Below the pieces are notes generated by a model. The model saw only the letters and a list, made by a program, of their open reading frames with translations, had not been told where the DNA came from and made no database searches. Shown here in pieces: positions 26,632-35,684 of a DNA stretch of 64,000 nt. The DNA is from Bradyrhizobium diversitatis (GTDB taxonomy: Bacteria > Pseudomonadota > Alphaproteobacteria > Rhizobiales > Xanthobacteraceae). Numbering within the stretch: the stretch's first letter is position 1; every line of letters starts with the position of its first letter. The position numbers and the translations under genes were made by a program. The stretch spans positions 62,001 through 126,000 of the forward strand of contig NZ_JACEGD010000011.1 in the NCBI RefSeq assembly GCF_016031635.1, written 5' to 3'.

Positions 26632-28134
26632 TCAGGAGCTCGGGCCCGGCAGGCGCGAGACAAGGCTGAGGCCGACGTCCATCGCTTCAAGTTGAAAGTG
26701 GGGACGGAGAAAGAAGCGTGCGTTGTAGTATCCCGGGTTCTCCTCGTTTGCTATGACCTCAACCTTCGCAGCGGCCAGCGGCTTGCGCGCTTTCTGAGCT
26801 TCTGACGACAGGGCCGGATTGGCATCAACGTATTCGTTGATCCAGGTCTGCAGCCAAACCGTCAGCTCATCCTTCTCCTTCATGGATCCGATCTTGTCGC
26901 GAACCATGCACTTCAGATAGTGCGCAAAGCGAGACACTGCGAACATGTAGGGCAGACGTGACGATAGGTTGTCGGACGCGGTTGCATCCACGCCTTTCTC
27001 GCCGAAATACTTCTTCGGCTTGTAGAGCGACTGCGCACCGATGAAGGCCGCCTTGTCGGTGTTCTTGCGATGGATCAGCGGGATGAGGCCCGCCTTTGCA
27101 AGTTCGTGCTCGCGACGATCGCTAATGGCGATCTCGGTCGGGCATTTCAGGTCGACGCCGCCGTCGTCGGTCGGGAACGTGTGCGTCGGCAGGTTGATGA
27201 CCTCACCGCCGGACTGCACACCGCGGATGCGCGTACACCAGCCGAACTCCTTGAAGGCGCGGTTGATATTGACTGCCATCGCGTAGGCGGCGTTGATCCA
27301 GCCGTATTTGTCGCCGGTATGCCCGTCGGTTTCTTCCTCGAAGGCGAACTCCTCCACAGGCTCGGACTTGGCGCCGTAGGGGAGGCGACCCAGTACCCGC
27401 GGCATGCAGAGACCGAGATAGCGTGAGTCATCCTGGTCGCGCAGACCCTTCCAAGCCGCATATTCCGGCGTGTCGAACACCTTGCCGATGTCGCGCGGAT
27501 TGGACAGTTCGGTCCACGAATCCATTCCCATCAGCGTGGGCTCGGCCCCGGCGAAGAAGGGGGCGTGTGCCGCGCCGGCAATCTTGCTGAGATCGCGCAT
27601 CAACTGCACGTCGGTGGGCAGATGGCTGAAGTAATAGTCTCCGATCAGGCAGCCGAACGGCTCGCCACCCAGCTGGCCGAATTCGTACTCGTAGACCTGC
27701 TTGAACAGCGGGCTCTGATCCCAGCGGGCGTCCGGGTAAAGCCGGAGGTTGCGATAGAGCTCGCTCTTGGAGACGTTCATCACGCGAATTTTGAGATTGG
27801 CGTCCGTCTCGGAATTGAAGACAAGGTAATGCAGACCGCGCCAGGCGCTTTCGATCGCCTGGAACTCCGGCGCGTGGAGGATCTCATTCATCTGCGCGGT
27901 GAGCTTCTGGTCGATCCGCGCGATCATCTCCTCGATGGTGTCGAGGACGTCGGATTTGATGACGCTGGTGTCCTTCAACGCTTCCTGGACGAGCGTTGAT
28001 ACCGCGTTCTCGACTTCGGTCGCCGCGCGTTCGGTGCGAGGCTTGAAGCTTTGCTTCAGCAGGGTCGCGAACTCGTCAGCCTCGACGGTCCCGAGCTGAG
28101 TAACGGTTGCTTTCTGACCAGCTTCTTTTGCCAT
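26632..28134 (-). CDS. tssC: T6SS contractile sheath large subunit TssC (VipB)
   Basis: A 500-residue sheath protein. The signature stretches AWRGLHYLV, LIGDYYFSHLPTDVQLM, FCTR-like GWCTRIRGVQSGG, and the end region YYNARFFLRPHFQLEAM are all present. It interlocks with TssB to form the contractile sheath and is stripped by ClpV. It starts 17 bases after tssB, as expected for a stoichiometric pair. Confidence 0.97.
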   Translation of the reverse strand: MAKEAGQKATVTQLGTVEADEFATLLKQSFKPRTERAATEVENAVSTLVQEALKDTSVIKSDVLDTIEEMIARIDQKLTAQMNEILHAPEFQAIESAWRGLHYLVFNSETDANLKIRVMNVSKSELYRNLRLYPDARWDQSPLFKQVYEYEFGQLGGEPFGCLIGDYYFSHLPTDVQLMRDLSKIAGAAHAPFFAGAEPTLMGMDSWTELSNPRDIGKVFDTPEYAAWKGLRDQDDSRYLGLCMPRVLGRLPYGAKSEPVEEFAFEEETDGHTGDKYGWINAAYAMAVNINRAFKEFGWCTRIRGVQSGGEVINLPTHTFPTDDGGVDLKCPTEIAISDRREHELAKAGLIPLIHRKNTDKAAFIGAQSLYKPKKYFGEKGVDATASDNLSSRLPYMFAVSRFAHYLKCMVRDKIGSMKEKDELTVWLQTWINEYVDANPALSSEAQKARKPLAAAKVEVIANEENPGYYNARFFLRPHFQLEAMDVGLSLVSRLPGPSS

Positions 28135-28151
28135 GGTCCCCAGTCCTTCCC

Positions 28152-28679
28152 TTATTTCTCAACGTCGGGTTCGGTCGGCTGGCTGGCTGCGCGCTCCTGC
28201 AGCGCGGCCATCAGCTGCGGATCGCTGAGAAGCTTCTTCAACTGATCCTCGGCGGCCACCTTGCCGTCCATGTAGCGCAGCAGGTTGGCGAGCTGTTCGC
28301 GGGCCTCCAGCAGCTTGGCCGTGGCTGGAACTTGCCGGGCGACCGCCACCGGCGAGAAGTCGGCCATCTTGTTGAAGCGCAGGGCGACGGAAATCTTCTC
28401 GTCGGGCGCATCGCCCAGACGATTGGCCACGCGTGTCGTCACGCCGGGCTGAATTGCCGCCATGCGGTTGTCGAAATTGTCCATGTCGAACTCGAGGAAT
28501 TTGCGCTCCTCGACCTTGGACTTCTCGACGCCGGCGTTGTTGCCGGAAAGATCGGAGAGGACGCCCATGACAAACGGCAGCTCGATCAGCCGCTCGGCGT
28601 CGTAGGGGTCTTCGTAGGTGATGTGCACGCGCGGTGCGCGGTTTCGCCGGATGAATTTTTGACCGCTGTCCGTAGCCAT
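28152..28679 (-). CDS. tssB: T6SS contractile sheath small subunit TssB (VipA)
   Basis: A 175-residue sheath protein of the VipA/ImpB family. It contains RVHITYEDPYDAER, the LPFVMGVLSDLSGN motif and the acidic RFNKMADFSPVAVARQ stretch typical of the family. It pairs with TssC. The start codon follows GAGAGGG. A 123-base gap separates it from tssA, so a secondary promoter in front of tssB is possible. Confidence 0.97.
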   Translation of the reverse strand: MATDSGQKFIRRNRAPRVHITYEDPYDAERLIELPFVMGVLSDLSGNNAGVEKSKVEERKFLEFDMDNFDNRMAAIQPGVTTRVANRLGDAPDEKISVALRFNKMADFSPVAVARQVPATAKLLEAREQLANLLRYMDGKVAAEDQLKKLLSDPQLMAALQERAASQPTEPDVEK

Positions 28680-28802
28680 GGCTGCCCTCTCTACAAAATC
28701 GCTTTGGAAACCGACTTGCGCGACGCAGGCTGATAAGGCGGCTCAACTCGCAGTCGACAAGCTTCCTTATGTCCTGTTAGTGCCGTCGAGCGAAAAGCGG
28801 GT

Positions 28803-30143
28803 TCAATGCGATTTGTCGATTGTCTTGAGCGTCCCCTCGGGCAGGACGTCGTTCAAGAGGCTGAGGAAGTCTCGCTGCGCGAGATCGCGCGCGCGATCGA
28901 CCAAAAAAGGGATCGGGCTGGACGGCTCTGCGGCTCGGAAAAATGCCGCCACCTTCGCCAGCAGGCCCAGAGCTTGAGTTCTGTTTTCTACACAAAAAAC
29001 AACATCTTGAGATGCGTTCTCGACCGTGGATGAGGGTGTTATGGCGAGCTCCGCCATCCGTTCGATCGGCAGGTCGAAAACCTTGTCGCGTCCGATGTTG
29101 ATCGCGGCGCTCTCCACGTGGGCGGGCACCAGCATCCGCATCACCTCGATGAATGACTTGCCGACCATTTCCTGCGCCTGGCGCACCAGCAACAGCGCCG
29201 GGTTGGACGGTTCCATTCGGGAAAAATAGTCCGCCACGGCCGCAAGCGCTGCGGTGGCCTGTGCTGACGAAGCCAGCGCGCCGGTCGTTTCCAGTGGCGC
29301 TTGCGCGTCAACCGGTGCCGCATCGTCCGGTAGCGCGGCCACTGCGGCCGGATCACGCTCCGTGACAAGACCCGCAAGCCACGCGGCCATACCGTTTGCG
29401 ACTCCGGAGACTCGATCGAGGCTGATGGGTTGACCAGTGTTCAACTTTTCGTGCCAGATCGCCTTGATGCCCGAAATTTCAGCCGCGACCGCCGAGCACC
29501 GGGCACTCACGGCCTTGAGGGTGTCGAGATCGGTATCGCCGATGATGCGCTCGATGGTCGCTAGATCGGGGCCGCCCGCGTCGGCATCGCCGGACGCAAT
29601 TTCGCCTTTGGCGACCTGATAGGCCCGGTAATTGAGGCTGCCATGCCTGCGGTTCTCGATCAGCGGAAGGAATTGGAGAGGGTTGATCACGGTTGGAAAC
29701 ACATCGATCGCTTCGATCGTGACGGCCCGAAGCGCATAGTCGTCGTCTTGGGCCCTCGGATGCACCGCTTCCCACTGATCCCTCAGCAGCGTGGTGGTCG
29801 CCTTCAGGCAATTCAGAAAGCCGTCGAGATCCCGGTTGAGGATGGAGAACTTGGCCAGCAGCATGTTCAGGCGCAGATCGCGGGTGCGCGCCAGAAGGGG
29901 CCGTACGGCCTCGAACTGGCCCGCGATATCGACGGCCTTTGGATCGAAACGTCCGCGCTCTCCATTGGCGTTGACGACCTCGAAATACGACATCGGCAGC
30001 AGGGATTCCGCACCTGCGAAAAAATTGAGGTACTGGATGTCGCCGGCGGCGTCGAGATCCGGCCCGCAGGGATCATCGGCCGCTATGGCCTGGGTGAGGG
30101 ATGCGACGTCGAGCATGCGAGGATCGTCCGTCTCCTGAGCCAT
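28803..30143 (-). CDS. tssA: T6SS cap protein TssA (ImpA)
   Basis: A 446-residue protein of the ImpA family that coordinates baseplate docking and tube/sheath growth. The ImpA_N motif reads SLTQAIAADDPCGPDL, followed by DIQYLNFFAGAE. The open frame reaches 30242, but I chose the ATG at 30143, which has a purine-rich GGGGCGG just before it; the ATG at 30116 (MLDVASL) is nearly as good and matches family starts. It is the first gene of the minus-strand operon, divergent from vgrG. Confidence 0.9.
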   Translation of the reverse strand: MAQETDDPRMLDVASLTQAIAADDPCGPDLDAAGDIQYLNFFAGAESLLPMSYFEVVNANGERGRFDPKAVDIAGQFEAVRPLLARTRDLRLNMLLAKFSILNRDLDGFLNCLKATTTLLRDQWEAVHPRAQDDDYALRAVTIEAIDVFPTVINPLQFLPLIENRRHGSLNYRAYQVAKGEIASGDADAGGPDLATIERIIGDTDLDTLKAVSARCSAVAAEISGIKAIWHEKLNTGQPISLDRVSGVANGMAAWLAGLVTERDPAAVAALPDDAAPVDAQAPLETTGALASSAQATAALAAVADYFSRMEPSNPALLLVRQAQEMVGKSFIEVMRMLVPAHVESAAINIGRDKVFDLPIERMAELAITPSSTVENASQDVVFCVENRTQALGLLAKVAAFFRAAEPSSPIPFLVDRARDLAQRDFLSLLNDVLPEGTLKTIDKSH

Positions 30144-30422
30144 CCGCCCCTGTGCCGAAGCCGTGTCGTCCAGCGGATCGGGCAGGGGAAGATCATGATC
30201 TGATTGCCTTGGTAGGTCAGATCCATGATGGCCCTGGTTCATTCCCCAACGATCATGACAGTTTCGCGTGAACCGGCAAGCTTTTGGAGGCGACTATACT
30301 TGAGGGGCGAGGTGGTTCCTTGGACGGCTGCCGTGGCGCGTCAGAAGGCCCACCCACCCCCGGGGCGGACTTGCCGGCCCTGTCAGCGGCAGAAGGGATT
30401 TCCGCGGTTCTTGCATGACGCC

Positions 30423-30444
30423 TGATCGGCACTTCTGCCGATCA
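30423..30444. promoter_or_regulatory. Perfect inverted repeat upstream of vgrG
   Basis: TGATCGGCA and TGCCGATCA are perfect 9-base arms separated by CTTC, ending 28 bases before the vgrG start codon in the 330-base divergent region between tssA and vgrG. It could be a repressor operator for the vgrG operon or, since it may lie in the 5' leader, an mRNA hairpin. No regulator gene for it is evident in the window. Confidence 0.45.
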
Positions 30445-30472
30445 CGCGGACGAAGAGGGAGTTAACGCCCAC

Positions 30473-32341
30473 ATGGGCCAGCTTACCCAGGATACCCGCC
30501 TCTGCGAGCTCAAGACGCCTCTCGGCAAAGACGTTCTGGTTTTCGTCGGATACGAGGCTTCGGAAGGACTCAGCGAACTCTTCGAATACCGCATCGAGTG
30601 TCTCAGCGAAGATGCCGATCTCGACTTCGACCGCGCGATCGGCAAGCAGTGCACGCTGACTATCAAGCTGCACGAAAAGGAACGCGAGTTCAGCGGCATT
30701 CTCACGGAAGCCCAATGGCTGGGGGTGAAGAACGACTACTTCAGCTATCGGATCGTGCTGAGGCCTTGGCTATGGCTGTTGTCGCGAACCACCGATTGCC
30801 GGATCTGGCAGGACAAGAAGGCGCCCGACATCATCAAGGAGGTCTTCAACGATCGCGGCTTCACCGATTATGAATCCAAGCTGACCGAAGAGGGCTCCTG
30901 TCCGAAGCTCGAATATTGCGTTCAGTACCGGGAGACCGATCTGAATTTCGTTTGCCGGTTGATGGAACAGCACGGCATCTACTACTATTTCAAGCACGAG
31001 GGCGGTAAGCACACGCTGGTGTTGGCGGACTCCAAATCGTCGCACAGCCCGATCAACGGTCTTGCCACGATACCCTACATTCCACTGACGGGAGCCGACC
31101 GGCGCGCCGAGCAACACATCTACGAATGGGTCGCGGAACGCCAGTTTCGGACCGGCAAGGTCGAGCTCAACGACTACAACTACCAGAAGCCCAACGCGCA
31201 GATGATCAGCGACGCCAAGGGTAACGAGCACTACACGCGGTCGGAGATGGAATTCTACGACTATCCAGGCAAGTTCAAGGAGAAATCCGACGGCGAGCGT
31301 TACGCGAAGATCCAGCTCCAGTCCGAACAGGCCATGGACCGGCGGCGGCGCGGCAACGGCGACGCGGTCAACCTGTTCCCCGGCGGACTGACCAAGCTCG
31401 AAAAGCACCACAAGGACTCGCAGAACATCGAATATCTCGTGGTGCGAGCCACCCATTCGTTCTCGATCGAATCCTATCGCACCGGCGGCCCGAGCGACGC
31501 CGGCCAACACGTCTATTTCGGCAGCTACGAGTTTCTGCCGAGCGATCGGCCGTTCCGCGCGCCGATGCTGACGCCGAAGCCGAGGATCAACGGCGTCCAG
31601 ACCGCCAAGGTGGTGACCAAGGACGACAATTCCAGCGAGGAGATCGACGTCGAAAATCTCGGCGAAATCTATGTCCGGTTCTTCTGGGACCGGAAGAAAA
31701 AGCGGTCATGCCGGTTGCGCGTCGCCCAGGTCTGGTCCGGCAAGAAATGGGGCGGTCAGATCATTCCGCGCGTCGGACAGGAGGTGGTCGTCGAATTCCT
31801 GGAAGGAGATCCGGATCGGCCGCTGGTGATCGGCACGGTGTATAACGACGAATACAAGCTGCCCTACGACCTGCCGTCCAAGAAGACGATCGCGGGATTG
31901 AAATCGGACTCCACCAAGGGGGGCGGCGGCTACAACGAGTGGAACTTCGAGGACAAGAAGGGCTCAGAGAAGATCACGGTGCACGCCGAGAAGGACCACG
32001 ACGTGACGGTCCGCGACACCGAGACGCGGACCATCGGCGAAGCCGCGCTCGGTGGTGACACCCGCAAGACCACCCTCGTCAACGGCAATGACAAGCTCGA
32101 CATCGCGCTGGGCGGCCAGCATATCACCATGACGATGGATCAGTCCGTCACCGCGGGCCTGGCAATCACGCTCATGGCGAACGTCAACATCACCCTGCAG
32201 GTTGGTCCCAGCCAGATCATCCTGACCCCTGCGGGTATCGTCATCAATGCGCCGACGATCGCGATGACGGCGCAGGGCGCCATGGCACTCGCAGCCGGGG
32301 GACCGCTGGGCGCCCACGGCCTGCCAACTCTTGTCGGCTGA
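30473..32341 (+). CDS. vgrG: T6SS spike protein VgrG (TssI)
   Basis: A 622-residue spike trimer subunit. The gp27-like part begins TRLCELKTPLGKDVLVFVG, with LFEYRIECLSEDADLDFD, the phage-tail hub stretch YCVQYRETDLNFVCRLMEQHGIYYYF (here split into its parts), and the gp5 OB-fold region with VRFFWDR and VWSGKKWG. The C terminus is the usual beta-helix needle and stops soon after, so this is a structural VgrG with no fused effector domain. It leads the plus-strand T6SS operon. The adjacent small gene may bind it. Confidence 0.96.
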   Translation: MGQLTQDTRLCELKTPLGKDVLVFVGYEASEGLSELFEYRIECLSEDADLDFDRAIGKQCTLTIKLHEKEREFSGILTEAQWLGVKNDYFSYRIVLRPWLWLLSRTTDCRIWQDKKAPDIIKEVFNDRGFTDYESKLTEEGSCPKLEYCVQYRETDLNFVCRLMEQHGIYYYFKHEGGKHTLVLADSKSSHSPINGLATIPYIPLTGADRRAEQHIYEWVAERQFRTGKVELNDYNYQKPNAQMISDAKGNEHYTRSEMEFYDYPGKFKEKSDGERYAKIQLQSEQAMDRRRRGNGDAVNLFPGGLTKLEKHHKDSQNIEYLVVRATHSFSIESYRTGGPSDAGQHVYFGSYEFLPSDRPFRAPMLTPKPRINGVQTAKVVTKDDNSSEEIDVENLGEIYVRFFWDRKKKRSCRLRVAQVWSGKKWGGQIIPRVGQEVVVEFLEGDPDRPLVIGTVYNDEYKLPYDLPSKKTIAGLKSDSTKGGGGYNEWNFEDKKGSEKITVHAEKDHDVTVRDTETRTIGEAALGGDTRKTTLVNGNDKLDIALGGQHITMTMDQSVTAGLAITLMANVNITLQVGPSQIILTPAGIVINAPTIAMTAQGAMALAAGGPLGAHGLPTLVG

Positions 32342-32346
32342 CCGCT

Positions 32347-32910
32347 ATGAGCCAGGTTCGGTTCGCTACGGTGCAGGATCTGTTTCAGGCCTATCCGATG
32401 GCGCGCCACGATGTCGGCAAGGCCGAGGTCGACAAGCCTTCGCTGGACTTCCTTCAGGACGCCACCGATGCGCGCAATTGGCACGGAGCCGTCTCTTTCT
32501 GCGCGTATCTGCTGCCCAGGCGCGTGGCGGTTGCCTGGGGATGCCGCTCGTTGCGACGGATGTTCGACCAGTTCGACGCCAACGACAGCAGATCGCTGAA
32601 TTTCGTGGAGACCTGGGTCCGGCAGCCGGACGAGCAATCCCGGAACAAGGCGCTGGCGGTCGGCAATGCCAACGATCCCGAGCAGCCGGCGACATGGCTG
32701 GCGCTGGCGGCCGGATGGTCCGGCGGAAGCGTGGTTCCGGCAGAATTTGCGCCGGTCGAGGCCAAGCCCGACCAAGCCGCGCGCGCGGTGCGGGCGGCCC
32801 TGCTGATTGCCCTTTGCCGGCTGCCCCGCGAGTCCCGGGACCGGATAATGACGGCATGCCTGGAGGATGGTATTCAATTGGCACGCGGCGAACCGCGCCC
32901 TCCGCGCTGA
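32347..32910 (+). CDS. Small conserved-context protein after vgrG, function unknown
   Basis: A 187-residue soluble protein starting 6 bases after the vgrG stop. It is Ala/Trp-rich with a segment WHGAVSFCAYLLPRRVAVAWGC and a C-terminal pair of helices. It may belong to the DUF6931-type T6SS-associated proteins, but this is a recollection of style only. It is not a DUF4123/Tap1 or DUF1795 adaptor as far as I can see. Its position suggests an adaptor or chaperone loading cargo on VgrG. It is followed after 12 bases by tagH. Confidence 0.7.
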   Translation: MSQVRFATVQDLFQAYPMARHDVGKAEVDKPSLDFLQDATDARNWHGAVSFCAYLLPRRVAVAWGCRSLRRMFDQFDANDSRSLNFVETWVRQPDEQSRNKALAVGNANDPEQPATWLALAAGWSGGSVVPAEFAPVEAKPDQAARAVRAALLIALCRLPRESRDRIMTACLEDGIQLARGEPRPPR

Positions 32911-32922
32911 CGAGACGATGTG

Positions 32923-34299
32923 ATGGTGCTTCGCTTCAATATCGAGAACGAACCGAATCTTCCGGACGGCGGCCCTGTATCGTTTTCGGTCACCGGCAGG
33001 CGTTCGGTCGATATTGGCCGGGACCGTCACCTCGATTGGACGTTGCCCGATCCGACGCGGATGATTTCCGGAAAGCATTGCGAGGTGCATTTTCGCGACG
33101 GCGCCTATTGGCTGCATGACGTCTCGACCAATGGCACTTTTCTCAATGGCGCCGACCAGCGCATCCGGGGGCCGCACCGGTTGCGCGACGGCGATCGACT
33201 TACCATTGGCCACTACATCATCGGAGTTTCACTGGAGGACGAGGCGGGCGGGCGTGTCCCGGACCGCGAGGCGCAACCGCGCGCTTCTCCCGTCCAGCAG
33301 CCTGCCGGGTACCAGGAGCTTTGGGCGGCCGACCGCGACGTGCCGCCGCCGATCGATCCGCAGCAGCTGAAGAACCCACGCGAGGCGGCGCGGCCGATCA
33401 ATCCGGAGTTTCTGGATTGGGCCGCGAGCGTCCCGGCGCCGGGAGTGGATCCGTTTCGACGTCCATCGCCGACGCCTCCGCACCAGCCCGATGCGCAGGA
33501 CGACATGAGCTGGGCCGCCGGCCCGGTCGCGACGCCGAGATCACTGGTCGAGGCAGCACCCGCCATGCCGACCCCGCGCCGGCCATCGGCGTGGACCGAT
33601 GATGAAACAGCGCCCGTCCAGCCGCCGCCATCGCCGGCGCGGCCACCCGTTGAGCAGTCCCGCCCGGCACAAGTGGCGGGCGAAGGGCCAGCCGCGGCCA
33701 GGCCGGTCGGCGGCACCGAGTTCGCGCCGCTGGTGGCACGTGCTGCCGGGTTGCCGGACAATTTCTTTGCCAACAAGACCGACGCGGAGCTCGCCGAACA
33801 GCTCGGCACGATCTTGCGCATGACCGTGGACAATCTCATGGCGCTGCTGCAGGCGCGAACTCAGGCCAAGCAGCTGACCCGCAGCACCAGCCAGACGACC
33901 GTCCAGGCCGTGGAGAACAACCCGCTGAAATTCTCGCCGACCTCGGAAGAGGCCATGCGCATATTGTTCGGGCCGCGGACACGCAGCTATCTCGACGCGC
34001 AACGAGCCTTCGCGCAGGGCTTCGGCGACCTCAAATCGCATCAGCTGAAGACGTACATGGCGATGCAGCACGCCGTCCACGAGCTCATCGCCGGCATCGA
34101 TCCGACGCTCATGGCGCGCGAACTCGAGCTTCAGCGCGGCGCGAACTCCTGGTTCGGCTCGAACAAGGGCAAACTCTGGGACGAATTCCTGACGCGCTGG
34201 AAGGCGCATCTCGGCCGCGACAACAGCGCGCCGATCGATACTTTCATGTTGCATTTTTCGGACTATTACGACCGCGCCGACAAGGGCGGATCAAAGTGA
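32923..34299 (+). CDS. tagH: T6SS FHA-domain protein TagH (Fha)
   Basis: A 458-residue protein. The N-terminal FHA domain (about residues 15-100) has the phosphothreonine-binding signature GRDR, ISGKHCEV and STNGTFLNG. A long Pro/Ala-rich linker leads to the conserved C-terminal TagH domain (NPLKFSPTSEEAM, YLDAQRAFAQGFGDLKSHQ). In other T6SSs Fha is phosphorylated by PpkA and dephosphorylated by PppA, and this triggers assembly; both enzymes are encoded at the end of this operon. A GTG three bases upstream is an alternative start. Confidence 0.93.
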   Translation: MVLRFNIENEPNLPDGGPVSFSVTGRRSVDIGRDRHLDWTLPDPTRMISGKHCEVHFRDGAYWLHDVSTNGTFLNGADQRIRGPHRLRDGDRLTIGHYIIGVSLEDEAGGRVPDREAQPRASPVQQPAGYQELWAADRDVPPPIDPQQLKNPREAARPINPEFLDWAASVPAPGVDPFRRPSPTPPHQPDAQDDMSWAAGPVATPRSLVEAAPAMPTPRRPSAWTDDETAPVQPPPSPARPPVEQSRPAQVAGEGPAAARPVGGTEFAPLVARAAGLPDNFFANKTDAELAEQLGTILRMTVDNLMALLQARTQAKQLTRSTSQTTVQAVENNPLKFSPTSEEAMRILFGPRTRSYLDAQRAFAQGFGDLKSHQLKTYMAMQHAVHELIAGIDPTLMARELELQRGANSWFGSNKGKLWDEFLTRWKAHLGRDNSAPIDTFMLHFSDYYDRADKGGSK

Positions 34300-34346
34300 C
34301 TATCGGCGACCACGCGGTCGCCAAACGCTGCTGAGTGGATGTAGGA

Positions 34347-35684
34347 ATGTCTTGGTACAGCAAGGTTTTCTGGTCAGAAGGACTGTTTCTGCGGCCGCAC
34401 CATCTGCAGCAGAACGATCGCTATATCGAACATTTGCTGGAAAAGCGCGTTCGCTACACAACGCCATACCCCTGGGGGTTCGCCCAGCTCGAGATCGACA
34501 AGGACCTCACCGAACAGAGCAAGTTCGCGGTGCGCAACGCGTCCGGCGTCATGCCGGACGGAACGCCGTTCGACATCCCCGCGGACAGCCCGATTCCGGA
34601 AGCGATCGAGGTGCCGGATTCTGCCGCCGGCCAGATCGTCTGGCTGATGATGCCGATCGCAGCGCCAAACACCCGCGAGGTTGATGAGGATCGCACCGAC
34701 AGCGCCAGTCGCTATGTTCGCACGTCCGAGACCTTCATCGATTCGACCTCGGCGCTGCGCATCGAGGAAGAGATCGACATCGCTTATCCGCGGTTGTCGT
34801 TCGAACTGCGCAAGACCAGCAAGCCGGGATACATGGGACTCGGCATCGCGCGCATTCTGGAAGTGCGCGACAAGAACATCCTGTTCGACGACAAGTTCGT
34901 GCCGCCGATGCTGGTCTGCGCCGCACATCCCATCATCGACGGCTGGCTCAACCGCATCATCGGCTGGGTCGAGACCAAGCTCGACGAGCTGGCACGTTAC
35001 GCGGTCGATCCGTCGTCCGGAGGCGGGTTGCAGAGCGTCGACTATCTGGTGCTGCAGGTGCTGAACCGGACCATTCCCGTGCTGACCCATTTCCAGCGTT
35101 CGGGCAGTGTTCATCCGGAACGACTGTACGAGGAGCTGCTGAGGTTTGCCGGTGAGCTTGCGACGTTTGCCACACCAGAACGCCGTGCTCGCAACTATCC
35201 GGCGTACGATCACGACGATCTCGAGAATATCTTCACACCCCTGGTGAGCGACATCCAGGACTTCCTGAGCGCGCGGCTGGGCCGGCGGGCGATCCGCCTG
35301 GAGATCATCGAGCGCGCCCAGAATGCGTTCGTGTCGCCGATCCGCGATCGGGCGCTGTTCCGGAATGCGACCCTGGTGCTGGAGGTCGCCGCACGGCGGC
35401 CGCTCGTGGAGATCCAGAACGACTTCCCGCATCTGTTCAAGGTCGGCCCGAACACCAAGATGAACGAGATCGTGCACGCCAACTTGCCAGGGTTGACGCT
35501 GGTGCACCTGCCGACCCCGCCGCCGCACATCCGGGCCATCACCGATCACGTCTATTTCTATCTCGATCGCAAGTCGCCGCTATGGCCGGAGTTCAGCACG
35601 GCGGCCTCGATCGGGATGCATTTCTCCGGCGACTGGCCGGAGCTCGAGCTGTACCTTTGGGCTATCCTGGAAGACAGGCCATGA
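34347..35684 (+). CDS. tssK: T6SS baseplate-membrane connector TssK (ImpJ)
   Basis: A 445-residue TssK. The start SKVFWSEGLFLRPHHLQQ is the classic family signature, and the KVGP-type stretch FKVGPNTKMNEIVHANLPG is also present. TssK links the baseplate wedges to TssL and TssM. I chose the ATG at 34347 with AGGA just upstream. The stop overlaps the tssL start as ATGA. Confidence 0.96.
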   Translation: MSWYSKVFWSEGLFLRPHHLQQNDRYIEHLLEKRVRYTTPYPWGFAQLEIDKDLTEQSKFAVRNASGVMPDGTPFDIPADSPIPEAIEVPDSAAGQIVWLMMPIAAPNTREVDEDRTDSASRYVRTSETFIDSTSALRIEEEIDIAYPRLSFELRKTSKPGYMGLGIARILEVRDKNILFDDKFVPPMLVCAAHPIIDGWLNRIIGWVETKLDELARYAVDPSSGGGLQSVDYLVLQVLNRTIPVLTHFQRSGSVHPERLYEELLRFAGELATFATPERRARNYPAYDHDDLENIFTPLVSDIQDFLSARLGRRAIRLEIIERAQNAFVSPIRDRALFRNATLVLEVAARRPLVEIQNDFPHLFKVGPNTKMNEIVHANLPGLTLVHLPTPPPHIRAITDHVYFYLDRKSPLWPEFSTAASIGMHFSGDWPELELYLWAILEDRP

